NCBI RefSeq assembly: GCF_037975215.1
Contig: NZ_CP150239.1
Coordinates: 968,001-1,032,000, forward strand
Length of the DNA: 64,000 bases
Direction: 5' to 3'
From: Solibacillus sp. FSL R5-0449
GTDB lineage: Bacteria; Bacillota; Bacilli; Bacillales_A; Planococcaceae
In this document: in pieces, positions 27,541-36,642 of the stretch
How the letters are laid out: each line of letters opens with the position of its first letter
Numbering within the stretch: position 1 is the first letter of the stretch
Notes under the pieces: model-generated
Database searches by the model: none
Seen by the model: only the letters and a program-made list of their open reading frames with translations
Told to the model about the DNA's origin: nothing
Position numbers and translations under genes: made by a program

Positions 27541-28005
27541 ATGTCGATTTTTCACAGCATGAATACAACGGCTTCTGCATTAACATCACAGCGTTTACGC
27601 ATGGATGTCATCTCCTCCAATATTGCCAATGTTGATACAACGAGAGCGAAACAGGTAAATGGAGAATGGGAGCCATACCGAAAAAAATCTGTTACTTTAA
27701 AAGAACAGCAAGGTCAATTTTCAAACTTTTTAAATATGGCGATCGGAAAAACGGAAAAAAACGGTGTTGGGAACGGGGTTAAAGTAAGTTCTATTAAAGA
27801 AGATACGGAAACTCCTTTTAAACTAGTTTTTGATCCATCACATCCCGATGCGAATGCAGAAGGCTATGTTCAAATGTCAAATGTTGACGTACTAAAGGAA
27901 ATGGTTGATCTCATTTCGGCGAGCCGCTCTTATGAAGCGAATATAACTGCTTTTAATGCAAACAAGAACATGTTAACAAAAGCATTAGAAATCGGGAAAG
28001 GGTGA
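27541..28005 (+). CDS. flgC: Flagellar proximal rod protein FlgC
   Basis: Rod subunit of 154 residues. It has the N-terminal rod/hook signature (LRMDVISSNIANVDTTRA) and C-terminal helical VDVLKEMVDLISASRSYEANITAFNANKNML, the pair of helices that pack in axial proteins. The ATG at 27541 is 7 bp from GGGAGGAAG; a GTG immediately before it, overlapping the flgB stop, is a less likely start. Confidence 0.96.
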   Translation: MSIFHSMNTTASALTSQRLRMDVISSNIANVDTTRAKQVNGEWEPYRKKSVTLKEQQGQFSNFLNMAIGKTEKNGVGNGVKVSSIKEDTETPFKLVFDPSHPDANAEGYVQMSNVDVLKEMVDLISASRSYEANITAFNANKNMLTKALEIGKG

Positions 28006-28012
28006 TATTTAA

Positions 28013-28321
28013 ATGGCGATTAATCCTGTAACATTCATGTCTCCTGCACAATCTGTGAATGAAGTAAATGTTCAGAATCAACTGACTCCTGCAAATGCCC
28101 AACAGCAATTTGCAGATACATTAAAAGAAGCGATTGCAAGTGTCAATGAACATCAAAAGACATCAGATACAATGACTCAAAAATTAATTAACGGTGGAGA
28201 TGTTGATCTTTTTGAAGTAATGGTTGCTGCACAAAAAGCAAGTGTTACTCTAAACACAACAATTGAAGTTCGTAATAAAGCTGTGGAAGCTTATCAAGAA
28301 ATTATGCGTATGAGTGTGTAA
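28013..28321 (+). CDS. fliE: Flagellar MS-ring/rod junction protein FliE
   Basis: A 102-residue protein that joins the MS ring to the rod and is the first axial export substrate. It carries the family block FADTLKEAIASVNEHQKTSD and the C-terminal DLFEVMVAAQKASVTLNTTIEVRNKAVEAYQEIMRM. Seven bp separate it from flgC, with a weak GGGTGA ribosome-binding site. Confidence 0.95.
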   Translation: MAINPVTFMSPAQSVNEVNVQNQLTPANAQQQFADTLKEAIASVNEHQKTSDTMTQKLINGGDVDLFEVMVAAQKASVTLNTTIEVRNKAVEAYQEIMRMSV

Positions 28322-28378
28322 TGGTTTGGAAAACGACTGACAAATTGTTGGGCATTCACTTTAAGCGGAGGATTCATA

Positions 28379-29974
28379 ATGAATGAACGACTTACAAAAA
28401 TTAAAAGCGACTCGACCGGTTTCTGGAAAAGTCGCACCAAAAATCAAAAAGGTGCATTAATCGGTGCGTTAGTAGCTGTCATTGCAATTGCAGCGGTAAT
28501 TACGTATTTCTCAACGCGTACGACAATGGCTCCGTTATTTCCGGAGATGTCACAGTCTGAAGTAGGGAGAATTACAGAGGTACTTGCCTCACAAGGCGTA
28601 AAGTACGAAGTAACAAACGGCGGGACAGTAATATTAGTGCCGGAAAATCAAGTACAGGACTTACAAGTGTCATTAGCAGCCCAAGGTTATCCAGATTCTG
28701 GGGAAATTGACACGTCTTTTTTTACATCTAATGCAGGCTTTGGGATGACGGATAATGAATTTAACGTAATTAAGCAAGCGACGATTGAAACGGATCTGGC
28801 GAATTTAGTTCGAAAATTCGAAGGTGTCAAAGATGCAAGTGTAATGATTTCTTTACCTGAAGAAGGTGTGTTCCTTAAAGATGCAAAAGGTGAAGCACAG
28901 GCGGCAATTGTATTAAATACAGCACCTGGGCACAAATTTTCAGACGATCAAATTAAAGGATTATTTAATTTAGTATCGATGAGTATTCCAAATTTACCTA
29001 AAGAAAATATTACAATCATGAACCAGTATTCTGAGTATTACGATCTCGCATCTGCGGAAAGCGGTGGAAACGGAATCGATTCAGTTACTGGCCAAATGGA
29101 AGTAAAGAAAACGATTGAGCGTGATTTGCAGCGTCAAGTGCAGCAAATGCTCGGTACGTTAATCGGTCAGGATAAAGTCGTAGTAAATGTTTCGGCTGAT
29201 ATTGACTTTAAAAAAGAAAATCGCGAAGAAAATTTAATCCGACCTGTTGATGAGGAAAATATGGAAGGTATTGAAATAAGTGCTCAACGTATTACGGAAA
29301 CATATTCAGGCGGTGCTGCAGGAGCGGCAGAAGGTACAACTGAAGCTGGTAGTGTAACAGATAACTTTGTAGATTATGTGGAAGGAACAAACGGTGACGG
29401 CGATTACGAACGAGTGGAAGAGACGATTAACAATGATGTAAATCGGATTCGCCGTGAGATTCAGGAAAGTCCTTACAAAATCCGTAATTTAGGTATTCAA
29501 GTAATGGTAGACCCTCCAAATGCAGAAGAGGGATTCGATCAAGGTGTTCGTACAGATATTGAACAAATTTTATCGACAATTGTTCGTACATCAATTGATC
29601 AAGAAGCTGCAGGAAATCTGACAGACGAAGATATTGCAAACCGTATCGTCGTATCTGTACAGCAATTCCAAGGAAATGATTCGGCGGAAGATCAGCCGCA
29701 ATCGGTTATTCCTTGGTGGGTATGGGTAATTGGCGGTATATTAGTTGTTGCAATTATATTACTTGTCATTAATGTGCTCCGTGCACGTCGACGTAAGCAA
29801 GATGAAGAAGAACTGGAGATTTTAGAAGAACAGCAGCAGTTAATAGAAATAGAAGATATTTCCGAAGAAAAAGAAACTGAAGCGACTGTACGCCGCAAGC
29901 AATTAGAGAAAATGGCGAAAGATAAGCCTGAAGATTTTGCGAAATTATTGCGTAGCTGGATTGCTGAAGATTAA
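28379..29974 (+). CDS. fliF: Flagellar MS-ring protein FliF
   Basis: A 531-residue membrane protein that builds the MS ring, the base of the basal body. It has two membrane helices: one near residues 25-45 (GALIGALVAVIAIAAVITYF) and one near 443-467 (WWVWVIGGILVVAIILLVIN). Between lie the periplasm-side ring-building motifs, including the YscJ/FliF block from FPEMSQSEVGRI. The acidic, Glu-rich C-tail ends KPEDFAKLLRSWIAED, the segment that binds FliG. GCGGAGGA precedes the ATG. Confidence 0.97.
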   Translation: MNERLTKIKSDSTGFWKSRTKNQKGALIGALVAVIAIAAVITYFSTRTTMAPLFPEMSQSEVGRITEVLASQGVKYEVTNGGTVILVPENQVQDLQVSLAAQGYPDSGEIDTSFFTSNAGFGMTDNEFNVIKQATIETDLANLVRKFEGVKDASVMISLPEEGVFLKDAKGEAQAAIVLNTAPGHKFSDDQIKGLFNLVSMSIPNLPKENITIMNQYSEYYDLASAESGGNGIDSVTGQMEVKKTIERDLQRQVQQMLGTLIGQDKVVVNVSADIDFKKENREENLIRPVDEENMEGIEISAQRITETYSGGAAGAAEGTTEAGSVTDNFVDYVEGTNGDGDYERVEETINNDVNRIRREIQESPYKIRNLGIQVMVDPPNAEEGFDQGVRTDIEQILSTIVRTSIDQEAAGNLTDEDIANRIVVSVQQFQGNDSAEDQPQSVIPWWVWVIGGILVVAIILLVINVLRARRRKQDEEELEILEEQQQLIEIEDISEEKETEATVRRKQLEKMAKDKPEDFAKLLRSWIAED

Positions 29975-29988
29975 TAGGAGGTTCCGCT

Positions 29989-31002
29989 GTGTCCAAGAAA
30001 GATAAAGACCTATCAGGAAAGCAGAAAGCTGCTTTACTGTTAATTTCTCTAGGACCGGAAGTTTCGGCTTCTGTATATAAGCATTTAAGTGAAGAGGAAA
30101 TTGAACGTCTGACACTGGAAATTTCTAGTGTTAAAAGAGTGGAGTCAACTGTTAAAGAAGAAATTATTGAAGAATTTCACCAAATAGCACTCGCGCAGGA
30201 CTATATTACACAAGGTGGTATAGGATATGCGAAAACCGTACTGGAAAAGGCATTGGGTTCTGAACAGGCACAGGCGATATTAAATCGTTTAACTTCTTCA
30301 TTACAAGTAAGACCATTCGATTTTGCCAGAAAAGCAGATCCGTCACAAATTTTCAATTTTATCCAAAATGAACATCCTCAAACAATTGCACTTATTCTCT
30401 CTTATTTAGAACCAGGGCAAGCAGGGGTTATTCTATCTTCATTACCACAGGAAGTACAAGCGGATATTGCGAAGCGTATTGCCATTATGGAATCGACGTC
30501 ACCGGAAGTTATAAGTGAGATTGAATCGGTATTAGAGCGAAAACTATCATCTACTGTAACACAGGACTATACAGAAACTGGTGGCGTAGATGCAGTCGTG
30601 GAAGTATTGAATGGTGTGGACCGTCAAACAGAGAAAACAATTCTTGATGCACTTGAAATTCAAGATCCTGAACTTGCCGAAGAAATTAAAAAGCGCATGT
30701 TTGTATTTGAAGATATCGTTACACTCGATAATCGTTCAATTCAGCGTGTTATTCGTGACTGTGAAAACGAAGACTTGTTGTTATCGATGAAAGTATCTTC
30801 AGAAGAAGTAAAAGAAATTATTTTCCGCAATATGTCTCAACGTATGGCAGAAACATTCCGTGAAGAAATGGATATTATGGGCCCTGTTCGTTTACGTGAT
30901 GTAGAAGAAGCACAGTCTCGAATTGTAGGAATTATCCGACGTTTGGAAGATGCAGGTGAAATTATTATCGCACGTGGCGGAGGAGATGATGTAATTGTCT
31001 AA
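29989..31002 (+). CDS. fliG: Flagellar motor switch protein FliG
   Basis: The torque-generating C-ring protein, 337 residues (B. subtilis, 338). The N domain binds FliF, the middle domain includes the EHPQTIALILSYL motif that binds FliM, and the C domain carries the charged torque helix (SMRVRDVEE-type region, here MGPVRLRDVEEAQSRIV). The start is GTG 29989, after TAGGAGGT. The last codons overlap the fliH start by 8 bp. Confidence 0.97.
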   Translation: MSKKDKDLSGKQKAALLLISLGPEVSASVYKHLSEEEIERLTLEISSVKRVESTVKEEIIEEFHQIALAQDYITQGGIGYAKTVLEKALGSEQAQAILNRLTSSLQVRPFDFARKADPSQIFNFIQNEHPQTIALILSYLEPGQAGVILSSLPQEVQADIAKRIAIMESTSPEVISEIESVLERKLSSTVTQDYTETGGVDAVVEVLNGVDRQTEKTILDALEIQDPELAEEIKKRMFVFEDIVTLDNRSIQRVIRDCENEDLLLSMKVSSEEVKEIIFRNMSQRMAETFREEMDIMGPVRLRDVEEAQSRIVGIIRRLEDAGEIIIARGGGDDVIV

Positions 31003-31792
31003 AATCATCCGTTCAACAAATGCACAGCAACCCGAAGAGTCATCAGTTGTAGAAATTAAACTCCAAAATTTCTTCGAGCCGATTCATTTTGGGAAAACGG
31101 AAGATGAACGCATAGAGGAATTGTCCCAGCAAAGCTCGATTGACATTGAAGCAGAACGTCAGCAAATGCTGGAACAGGCCAATTATGAAATCGAGCAGCA
31201 AAAAGCTCATTTTGAACAGTACCGAACAGAGCAGCTTGAGGCAATTGAAGCATTAAAACAATCATGGGAAGAGGAAAAACTCGTTCTTCAACAGGAAGCG
31301 TATGACGTCGGTTTTGCGCAAGGATATGAGGATGGCATACAAAAGGCAAATGCAACGATGCAACAGTCAATACATGCGGCCAATGAAACGATGACAAATG
31401 CGCAAAAAAATGCAGCATCGTATATTGAGTCACAGGAGTCCATCCTTTTGGATCTTGCTTTAACAGCTGCAGAACGCATTATTCATACATCACTTGACCG
31501 TGACGATGAAATATTCGTATCCATTGTGCGACGTGGTCTAAAAGAAGCCCGTGAAATGAAAGAAGTTAAATTATATGTATCACCGAAATACCATCCGATT
31601 GTGACAGAACAGCAAGAGGAACTAGCGGAAATGTTCCCGGTAAATGTTCCGTTTATGATATTTGTCAATGAAGATCTGCTGGATACAGAAAGCTATATCG
31701 AAACAAATCATGGACGTATCGTCATATCAATTGACGAACAATTGCAGGAGCTCCGCAGACAGTTATACGAACTAATCGAAAGTAAGGAATGA
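30995..31792 (+). CDS. fliH: Flagellar export ATPase regulator FliH
   Basis: FliH forms a dimeric stalk that links and restrains the FliI ATPase. The 265-residue protein is mostly charged coiled coil (about 45-150), followed by a V-type ATPase E-subunit-like C domain (LDLALTAAERIIHTSLDRDDE...VRRGLKEAREMKEV). The start is TTG 30995, overlapping fliG by 8 bp, with GGCGGAGGAGA as Shine-Dalgarno inside fliG. Confidence 0.93.
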   Translation: MSKIIRSTNAQQPEESSVVEIKLQNFFEPIHFGKTEDERIEELSQQSSIDIEAERQQMLEQANYEIEQQKAHFEQYRTEQLEAIEALKQSWEEEKLVLQQEAYDVGFAQGYEDGIQKANATMQQSIHAANETMTNAQKNAASYIESQESILLDLALTAAERIIHTSLDRDDEIFVSIVRRGLKEAREMKEVKLYVSPKYHPIVTEQQEELAEMFPVNVPFMIFVNEDLLDTESYIETNHGRIVISIDEQLQELRRQLYELIESKE

Positions 31793-31797
31793 TAAGG

Positions 31798-33123
31798 ATG
31801 AAAATGGCTCAATTAGTTGAACAAATTCCTAATCTTAATACATTTAAAAAGTATGGTAGAGTGACGAGAGTTGTCGGCTTGATGATTGAGTCCCAAGGTC
31901 CTGAAAGTTCCATCGGGGACGTTTGTAAAATCCATATCCAAACATCGAAAAATGGACCGCAGGTGATGCTGGCGGAAGTAGTTGGATTTAAAGATGAAAT
32001 TGTTATTTTAATGCCGTACTCTTCATTGAAGGAAATCTCCATTGGCTGTCTTGTCGAGGGGACAGGTTCGCCGCTGGAAGTGAAAGTAGGTCCGGAACTG
32101 ATCGGGAAAGTGCTTGATGCGATGGGCAACCCGTTTGATGGGCAGCCATTGCCAAAAGGATTAATAACAGTCCCAACTGAAAAAGAGCCGCCCAATCCTT
32201 TAAGCCGTCCGCCGATTAACGACCAGCTGGAAGTAGGGGTAAAGGCGATTGACGGAATGCTAACGGTCGGCAGCGGTCAGCGTGTAGGTATATTTGCAGG
32301 ATCGGGTGTCGGAAAAAGTACATTGCTTGGGATGATTGCCCGGAACACGGAAGCGGATATTAATGTGATTGCCCTTGTAGGAGAACGTGGACGTGAAGTG
32401 CGGGAGTTTATCGAACGCGATTTGGGTCCGGAAGGTTTACAACGGTCGGTTGTCGTAGCAGCTACTAGTGACCAGCCTGCATTAATGCGGATTAAAGCGG
32501 CATTTACCGCAACCGCTATCGCTGAATATTTCAGGGACCGTGGCAAGAACGTGATGTTAATGATGGATTCCGTAACACGTGTTGCGATGGCACAGCGTGA
32601 AGTTGGACTGGCAATTGGTGAACCGCCTGCAACAAGAGGTTACACACCCTCCGTTTTTGCAATATTACCAACATTGCTGGAACGGTCAGGGACGAATATT
32701 AATGGAACGATTACCGCATTTTATACAGTGCTTGTAGACGGTGATGATATGAACGAACCAATTGCGGATGCAGTACGGGGGATTTTAGACGGTCATATTG
32801 TACTGGACCGGAATCTTGCCAACAAAGGACAATATCCGGCAATTAATGTATTAAAAAGCGTTAGTCGTCTAATGAATCATATTGCACAGCCTGAACATGT
32901 TCAGGCAGCAAGCCGCTTGCGGGAATTATACTACAGCTACTCTAAATCAGAGGATTTGATTAATATTGGAGCATATAAGCGCGGGACATCGAAGGAAATT
33001 GATGAGGCGATTATGTACGAGCCGCTTATTACACAATTCTTAAAGCAAGGGTATAAAGATAAAGTTTCGATCGATCAAACTGTCAAAGAAATTATCGCAT
33101 TATCGAATGGTGGTGCCCGTTAA
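31798..33123 (+). CDS. fliI: Flagellum-specific ATPase FliI
   Basis: The export ATPase, related to F1-beta. It unfolds or releases export substrates from chaperones at the gate. About 441 residues: Walker A GSGVGKSTLLGMIAR near 170, VGERGREVREFIERDLG, MMDSVTRVAMAQREVGLAIGEPPATRGYTPS and LPTLLERSG. Three ATG codons (31789, 31798, 31804) compete. The first overlaps the fliH stop but sits too close to TAAGGA; 31798 (MKMAQLVEQI) has the best spacing. The choice is not certain. Confidence 0.96.
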   Translation: MKMAQLVEQIPNLNTFKKYGRVTRVVGLMIESQGPESSIGDVCKIHIQTSKNGPQVMLAEVVGFKDEIVILMPYSSLKEISIGCLVEGTGSPLEVKVGPELIGKVLDAMGNPFDGQPLPKGLITVPTEKEPPNPLSRPPINDQLEVGVKAIDGMLTVGSGQRVGIFAGSGVGKSTLLGMIARNTEADINVIALVGERGREVREFIERDLGPEGLQRSVVVAATSDQPALMRIKAAFTATAIAEYFRDRGKNVMLMMDSVTRVAMAQREVGLAIGEPPATRGYTPSVFAILPTLLERSGTNINGTITAFYTVLVDGDDMNEPIADAVRGILDGHIVLDRNLANKGQYPAINVLKSVSRLMNHIAQPEHVQAASRLRELYYSYSKSEDLINIGAYKRGTSKEIDEAIMYEPLITQFLKQGYKDKVSIDQTVKEIIALSNGGAR

Positions 33124-33125
33124 CT

Positions 33126-33572
33126 ATGAAATACAATTATCGATTCGAAAAAATTCTTATTGTTAAAGATCAAGAAAAAACACAATCGGAACTTGCTTTT
33201 AAAGAATCGGTGCAAGTATTTGAAGAAATTGCTACAAAGCTTTATGACCTGTTAAAGAAAAAGGAAGATTTGATCGAATATCAGCAGGAACGTTTAAAAG
33301 TTGGTTCTTCGATCGATGAAATCAACCATTATTCAAAATTTATCGATAGTATGGAAAAAACAATAGAAGATGCACAGCAAAAAGTAATGCAGGCACGGGC
33401 CAAGATGAATTGGTATGAGGAAAAATTATTGGAAAAAAGTTTGGAAGTACGTAAATATGAAAAAATGCGTGAAAGAGATCAAGAAAGATTCATAGAAGAT
33501 CAACTTCATATAGAAGCAATTCAGCTGGATGAGCTTTCAACAATTGCGTATTACAAGAAGGAAATCAGGTGA
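33126..33572 (+). CDS. fliJ: Flagellar export chaperone FliJ
   Basis: A 148-residue, almost wholly helical coiled-coil protein rich in Glu, Lys and Gln, two bp after fliI. FliJ is the gamma-subunit-like rotor of the FliHIJ complex and recycles chaperones. It starts MKYNYRFEKILIVKDQEK, like the B. subtilis protein (147 aa). Low sequence conservation is normal for the family; position fixes the identity. Confidence 0.9.
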   Translation: MKYNYRFEKILIVKDQEKTQSELAFKESVQVFEEIATKLYDLLKKKEDLIEYQQERLKVGSSIDEINHYSKFIDSMEKTIEDAQQKVMQARAKMNWYEEKLLEKSLEVRKYEKMRERDQERFIEDQLHIEAIQLDELSTIAYYKKEIR

Positions 33573-33576
33573 TTCC

Positions 33577-34191
33577 GTGGCAAAAAAAATAAAAAGTACG
33601 ATGGAACAAGTGGAAGAAATGGAATTGGAAAGCCAATCTCCAAGTTTTTTCAAAAAGTTTTTCTACCTATTTTTAATCCCGTTCATGTTTCTCATCGCAA
33701 TTTTATTGGTTATTACAACTATGACGGAATATAACGTGTTTAAAATGGCAGATGAGGCGATTGATAAGATTCCATTTATCAGCTCTGATGAAAAAGAGGG
33801 AGTAGTAGAAAACAGCACATTAAGTGAACAAAAAGTTGTGGAGCTGCAAGCGGAAATTCAAGAAAAAGAAGCGCAAATTTCACAGCTCCAATCACAAATC
33901 GATGCATCAGCGACTGAAAAGGAAGAACTTCTAATTGAGCAGGAACGATTAATGTTTGAAATTGAGAAACTTCAGCGAGATCAGGAAGAGTCGAAAAAAG
34001 AGTTCAAAGAAATTTTGTCTACTTTCGAAAAAATGTCTGCAAGAAAAGCGGCACCTATATTAGTTGAAATGAGTGACACAGAAAGTGTGCGTATTATGTC
34101 GGAAATGAAACCCGATACATTGTCAGCTATTTTCGCAAAAATGGAGCCTGCAGATGCAGCACGCTTTACAGAGCTTTTATCACAGCAATAG
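33577..34191 (+). CDS. ylxF: YlxF / MotE-like flagellar membrane protein
   Basis: A 204-residue protein with one membrane helix (about 25-48: FFYLFLIPFMFLIAILLVITTM), a coiled coil (about 80-140) and a C-terminal MgtE_N-like block (MSARKAAPILVEMSDTESVRIMSEMKPDTLSAIFAKMEPADAARFTELL). The frame is open back to 33529, but CAGGTGAT and GTG 33577 after the fliJ stop give the likely start. Homologues between fliJ and fliK are related to MotE, which in some bacteria acts as a chaperone for MotC. Function in Bacilli is not settled. Confidence 0.85.
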   Translation: MAKKIKSTMEQVEEMELESQSPSFFKKFFYLFLIPFMFLIAILLVITTMTEYNVFKMADEAIDKIPFISSDEKEGVVENSTLSEQKVVELQAEIQEKEAQISQLQSQIDASATEKEELLIEQERLMFEIEKLQRDQEESKKEFKEILSTFEKMSARKAAPILVEMSDTESVRIMSEMKPDTLSAIFAKMEPADAARFTELLSQQ

Positions 34192-34217
34192 TCCTTGAAT
34201 GGAGGGAGGTGTAGTAA

Positions 34218-35462
34218 ATGAATATAGCAATGTTACAAACGGTAAAAATGCCGAAGCAGGATTTACAACCGAACACGGTGAAAACAGCCAATCCAGACGC
34301 TAAAGGATTTGGAAGTGTGTTTAATTCGATGATCACAAAATCATCTGCTCCAGCCACTAAGCAAACGGAAATGTCAGAAACGCCGCTAGCCGAAAGTGTT
34401 GCCGGGATTTTAGAGGAAAGCTCACTGGAAAGTTTACTTGAACAATTAGGTGTTGAGGTGGATGAGTCGGGGCTATTTGCCTTAATAGGTGAAGAAAGTA
34501 CGCCAATCGCAATAGATGATTTAATGACTGTGGATAACCTTACAGAAATATTAGGAATAACTAAAACGGAGTTGGACGAAATTGTTCAAAAGTTATTAGG
34601 TGATGCAAAACAAGATATAACGGATATTTGGTCCCTGATCGAACAAGCGCCACAAATTTTAAGTGAAGTACTAGCAGTTATTGAAAAGCCTGAGCAAAAC
34701 AATGTACAACCAAAAGAATTACAGCAACTTGTCCAGCTATTAAAGTTAGCTCAACTAGCTGGAAGTAAAGTCGATACGGTCTATCGACAGGAAGTTCAGT
34801 TAAACAGCTTAAAAGATGCATTGCTGGCATTGGCGAATGAAACTCAAAAGTTAGCGGGAACAGAGCAGAGCACTACGAAAACATCGACTTTCCAACAAGT
34901 AGTACAGCAAGGACAGACTGCTCAAACACAACAGACGACTGTAAAAGTTGAAACTGATACGCAAACAACGGGTCATATTCAGCAGCAAGTAACACAGACT
35001 AAAACAGTGACCGTTACATTACCTGCAGAAAAGCCGGCACAGTCGGAGGCATTATTAAAAGAAATTCAAAACTTGATCAATCGCAGCCAGCTTTCAGGAC
35101 AGCCGGGCAATATGAAATTATTCCTGAAACTGTTCCCGGAAAACCTTGGTCAAATTCGAATTGAATTAGTTCAAAAAGACGGGGTCATGACAGCACGATT
35201 ATTGGCAACGACAGCAATGGGGAAAGAGTTACTGGAAAATAATATTAATCAATTAAAAGCAGGTTTTGTCTCTCAAAATATTCAAATGGAACGAATCGAT
35301 GTTGCCCAGTCTTTACAGGATGCGGATCGAAATGCGCGTGATCAAAACTTCTTTAATAACTTCTTCCGCAAAAATGATGAAGAAGAGCGGGACAATAACG
35401 AAGATACATCAGAAGAAGAAAATGTTTCGTTTAAAGATCTATTAAGTGAGGAGGTAGAATAA
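34218..35462 (+). CDS. fliK: Flagellar hook-length control protein FliK
   Basis: A secreted molecular ruler of 414 residues that signals FlhB to switch from hook to filament substrates. It has a disordered, Gln/Thr-rich middle (about 200-275) and the C-terminal hook domain: NMKLFLKLFPENLGQIRIELVQKDG...LLATTAMGKELLENNINQLKAGF. The tail is acidic. GGAGGGAGGTG is an exceptionally strong ribosome-binding site. Compare the ylqG product at 11572. Confidence 0.92.
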   Translation: MNIAMLQTVKMPKQDLQPNTVKTANPDAKGFGSVFNSMITKSSAPATKQTEMSETPLAESVAGILEESSLESLLEQLGVEVDESGLFALIGEESTPIAIDDLMTVDNLTEILGITKTELDEIVQKLLGDAKQDITDIWSLIEQAPQILSEVLAVIEKPEQNNVQPKELQQLVQLLKLAQLAGSKVDTVYRQEVQLNSLKDALLALANETQKLAGTEQSTTKTSTFQQVVQQGQTAQTQQTTVKVETDTQTTGHIQQQVTQTKTVTVTLPAEKPAQSEALLKEIQNLINRSQLSGQPGNMKLFLKLFPENLGQIRIELVQKDGVMTARLLATTAMGKELLENNINQLKAGFVSQNIQMERIDVAQSLQDADRNARDQNFFNNFFRKNDEEERDNNEDTSEEENVSFKDLLSEEVE

Positions 35463-36158
35463 GTGGCAAACTCAATTTCAAATGATTATTATTTACCGGC
35501 GAACAATCCGAATTTCAAAGTGACGGATAAACAAGATAACGGGGCGCTCGGAAAAGATGCGTTTCTAAAAATATTGATTACACAATTGCAAAACCAGGAT
35601 CCGACTAGCCCGATGGATGATAAGGAATTTATTTCACAGATGGCACAATTTTCTTCGCTTGAACAAATGCAAAATATGACAAAGGCGATGGAAAATTTAC
35701 TTGAATCACAGGAACAGTCACAGTTAATGAACTATTCAACATTTGTCGGCAAAGAAGTAAAATGGCATGAAATTACAGACGAAGTGGATGCAGACAACAA
35801 GCCAATCTACAACGAAGGAACAGGCGCGATTCAGGAACTGAAGTTTGTTGAGGGTGAGGCCGTGTTTGTACTGGCTGACGGCAAGGAAATTAAACCAGGC
35901 AATATTTCATCGATTCTTGGAAGTACGAGTACAACAGAGCCGGCAGTTCCAGCAGGCAATCCATTAGCGGAAGCGAGCCAGCTGATCGGACAGACAGTTC
36001 AATATACAAATGGTGACCAGGTTATTGAGGCAATTATTGAAGCGATTAAAACAAATAATGTGAACATCGAATACATTTTAAATGATGGTTCCCGTTTAAC
36101 GAAAGACCAATTTACAGTGAGTTCTCAAACAACCCAAAATGAAAATGTAACAGAATAA
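35463..36158 (+). CDS. flgD: Flagellar hook-capping protein FlgD
   Basis: Hook assembly scaffold of 231 residues. The N-terminal region carries the family signature LGKDAFLKILITQLQNQDPTSPMDDKEFISQMAQFSSLEQMQNM; the C-terminal half is a repeated TINGKEV-like beta region (FVGKEVKWHE; LIGQTVQYTNGDQVIE). The GTG start directly follows the fliK stop, with GAGGAGGTAG inside fliK. Confidence 0.95.
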   Translation: MANSISNDYYLPANNPNFKVTDKQDNGALGKDAFLKILITQLQNQDPTSPMDDKEFISQMAQFSSLEQMQNMTKAMENLLESQEQSQLMNYSTFVGKEVKWHEITDEVDADNKPIYNEGTGAIQELKFVEGEAVFVLADGKEIKPGNISSILGSTSTTEPAVPAGNPLAEASQLIGQTVQYTNGDQVIEAIIEAIKTNNVNIEYILNDGSRLTKDQFTVSSQTTQNENVTE

Positions 36159-36170
36159 GAGGTGGGGCTG

Positions 36171-36545
36171 ATGAACCGAGTCAATATTCAACATATCCCT
36201 TACCACCCACCGATAAAGCCGCTAATAAAGCAAAATACTGAGCAAGTTTCAAAGCAGTCCTTTATGGACCATTTAAAACAGGCGACCGGTGATGAATTAA
36301 AAATAAGCAAGCATGCGTCAGAACGGTTGAATGAACGAAATATTTCGATATCCGATCGTGAATGGCAGCAAATTTCCGAAAAAGTGTTTGAGGCAAAAAA
36401 TAAAGGTGTGAAGCAGCCGTTAGTCCTGTTAGATCAGGCGGCGTTAATTGTAAGTGCAAAAAATGCGACGGTAATTACGGCATTGGATCGTAATGAAGCA
36501 AAACAGCAACTATTTACCAATATTGATGGAACAATCCTTTTATAG
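36171..36545 (+). CDS. Flagellar operon protein of the flg_new (TIGR02530) type
   Basis: A 124-residue protein between flgD and flgE. The conserved part is ISKHASERLNERNISIS...QISEKVFEAKNKGVKQPLVLLDQAALIVSAKNATVITALDR. Such proteins occur at this position in many Firmicutes and spirochaetes. I recall no counterpart between flgD and flgE in B. subtilis. Function unknown, perhaps hook assembly. The start is ATG 36171, served by AGAGGTGGGG; a GTG at 36162 overlaps that ribosome-binding site and is unlikely. Confidence 0.85.
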   Translation: MNRVNIQHIPYHPPIKPLIKQNTEQVSKQSFMDHLKQATGDELKISKHASERLNERNISISDREWQQISEKVFEAKNKGVKQPLVLLDQAALIVSAKNATVITALDRNEAKQQLFTNIDGTILL

Positions 36546-36573
36546 GCCGGACCTTCAGAAGTAAGGATGCCTA

Positions 36574-36599
36574 CAGTCGTTGAATGATCGATACGACTG
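36574..36599 (+). promoter_or_regulatory. Intra-operon hairpin before flgE
   Basis: CAGTCGT (36574-36580) and ACGACTG (36593-36599) form a perfect 7-bp stem with a 12-base loop in the 97-bp gap between the flg_new gene and flgE. No T tract follows. Confidence 0.45.
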
Positions 36600-36642
36600 A
36601 ACTAAAAAACAGATTTGAGAAACGAAGGGAGAACGACATTTT

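Noticed and set aside
31789-31797. Alternative fliI start at 31789
   Set aside because: Its only Shine-Dalgarno-like sequence directly abuts it; the ATG at 31798 has proper spacing. The difference is three residues and not fully settled.
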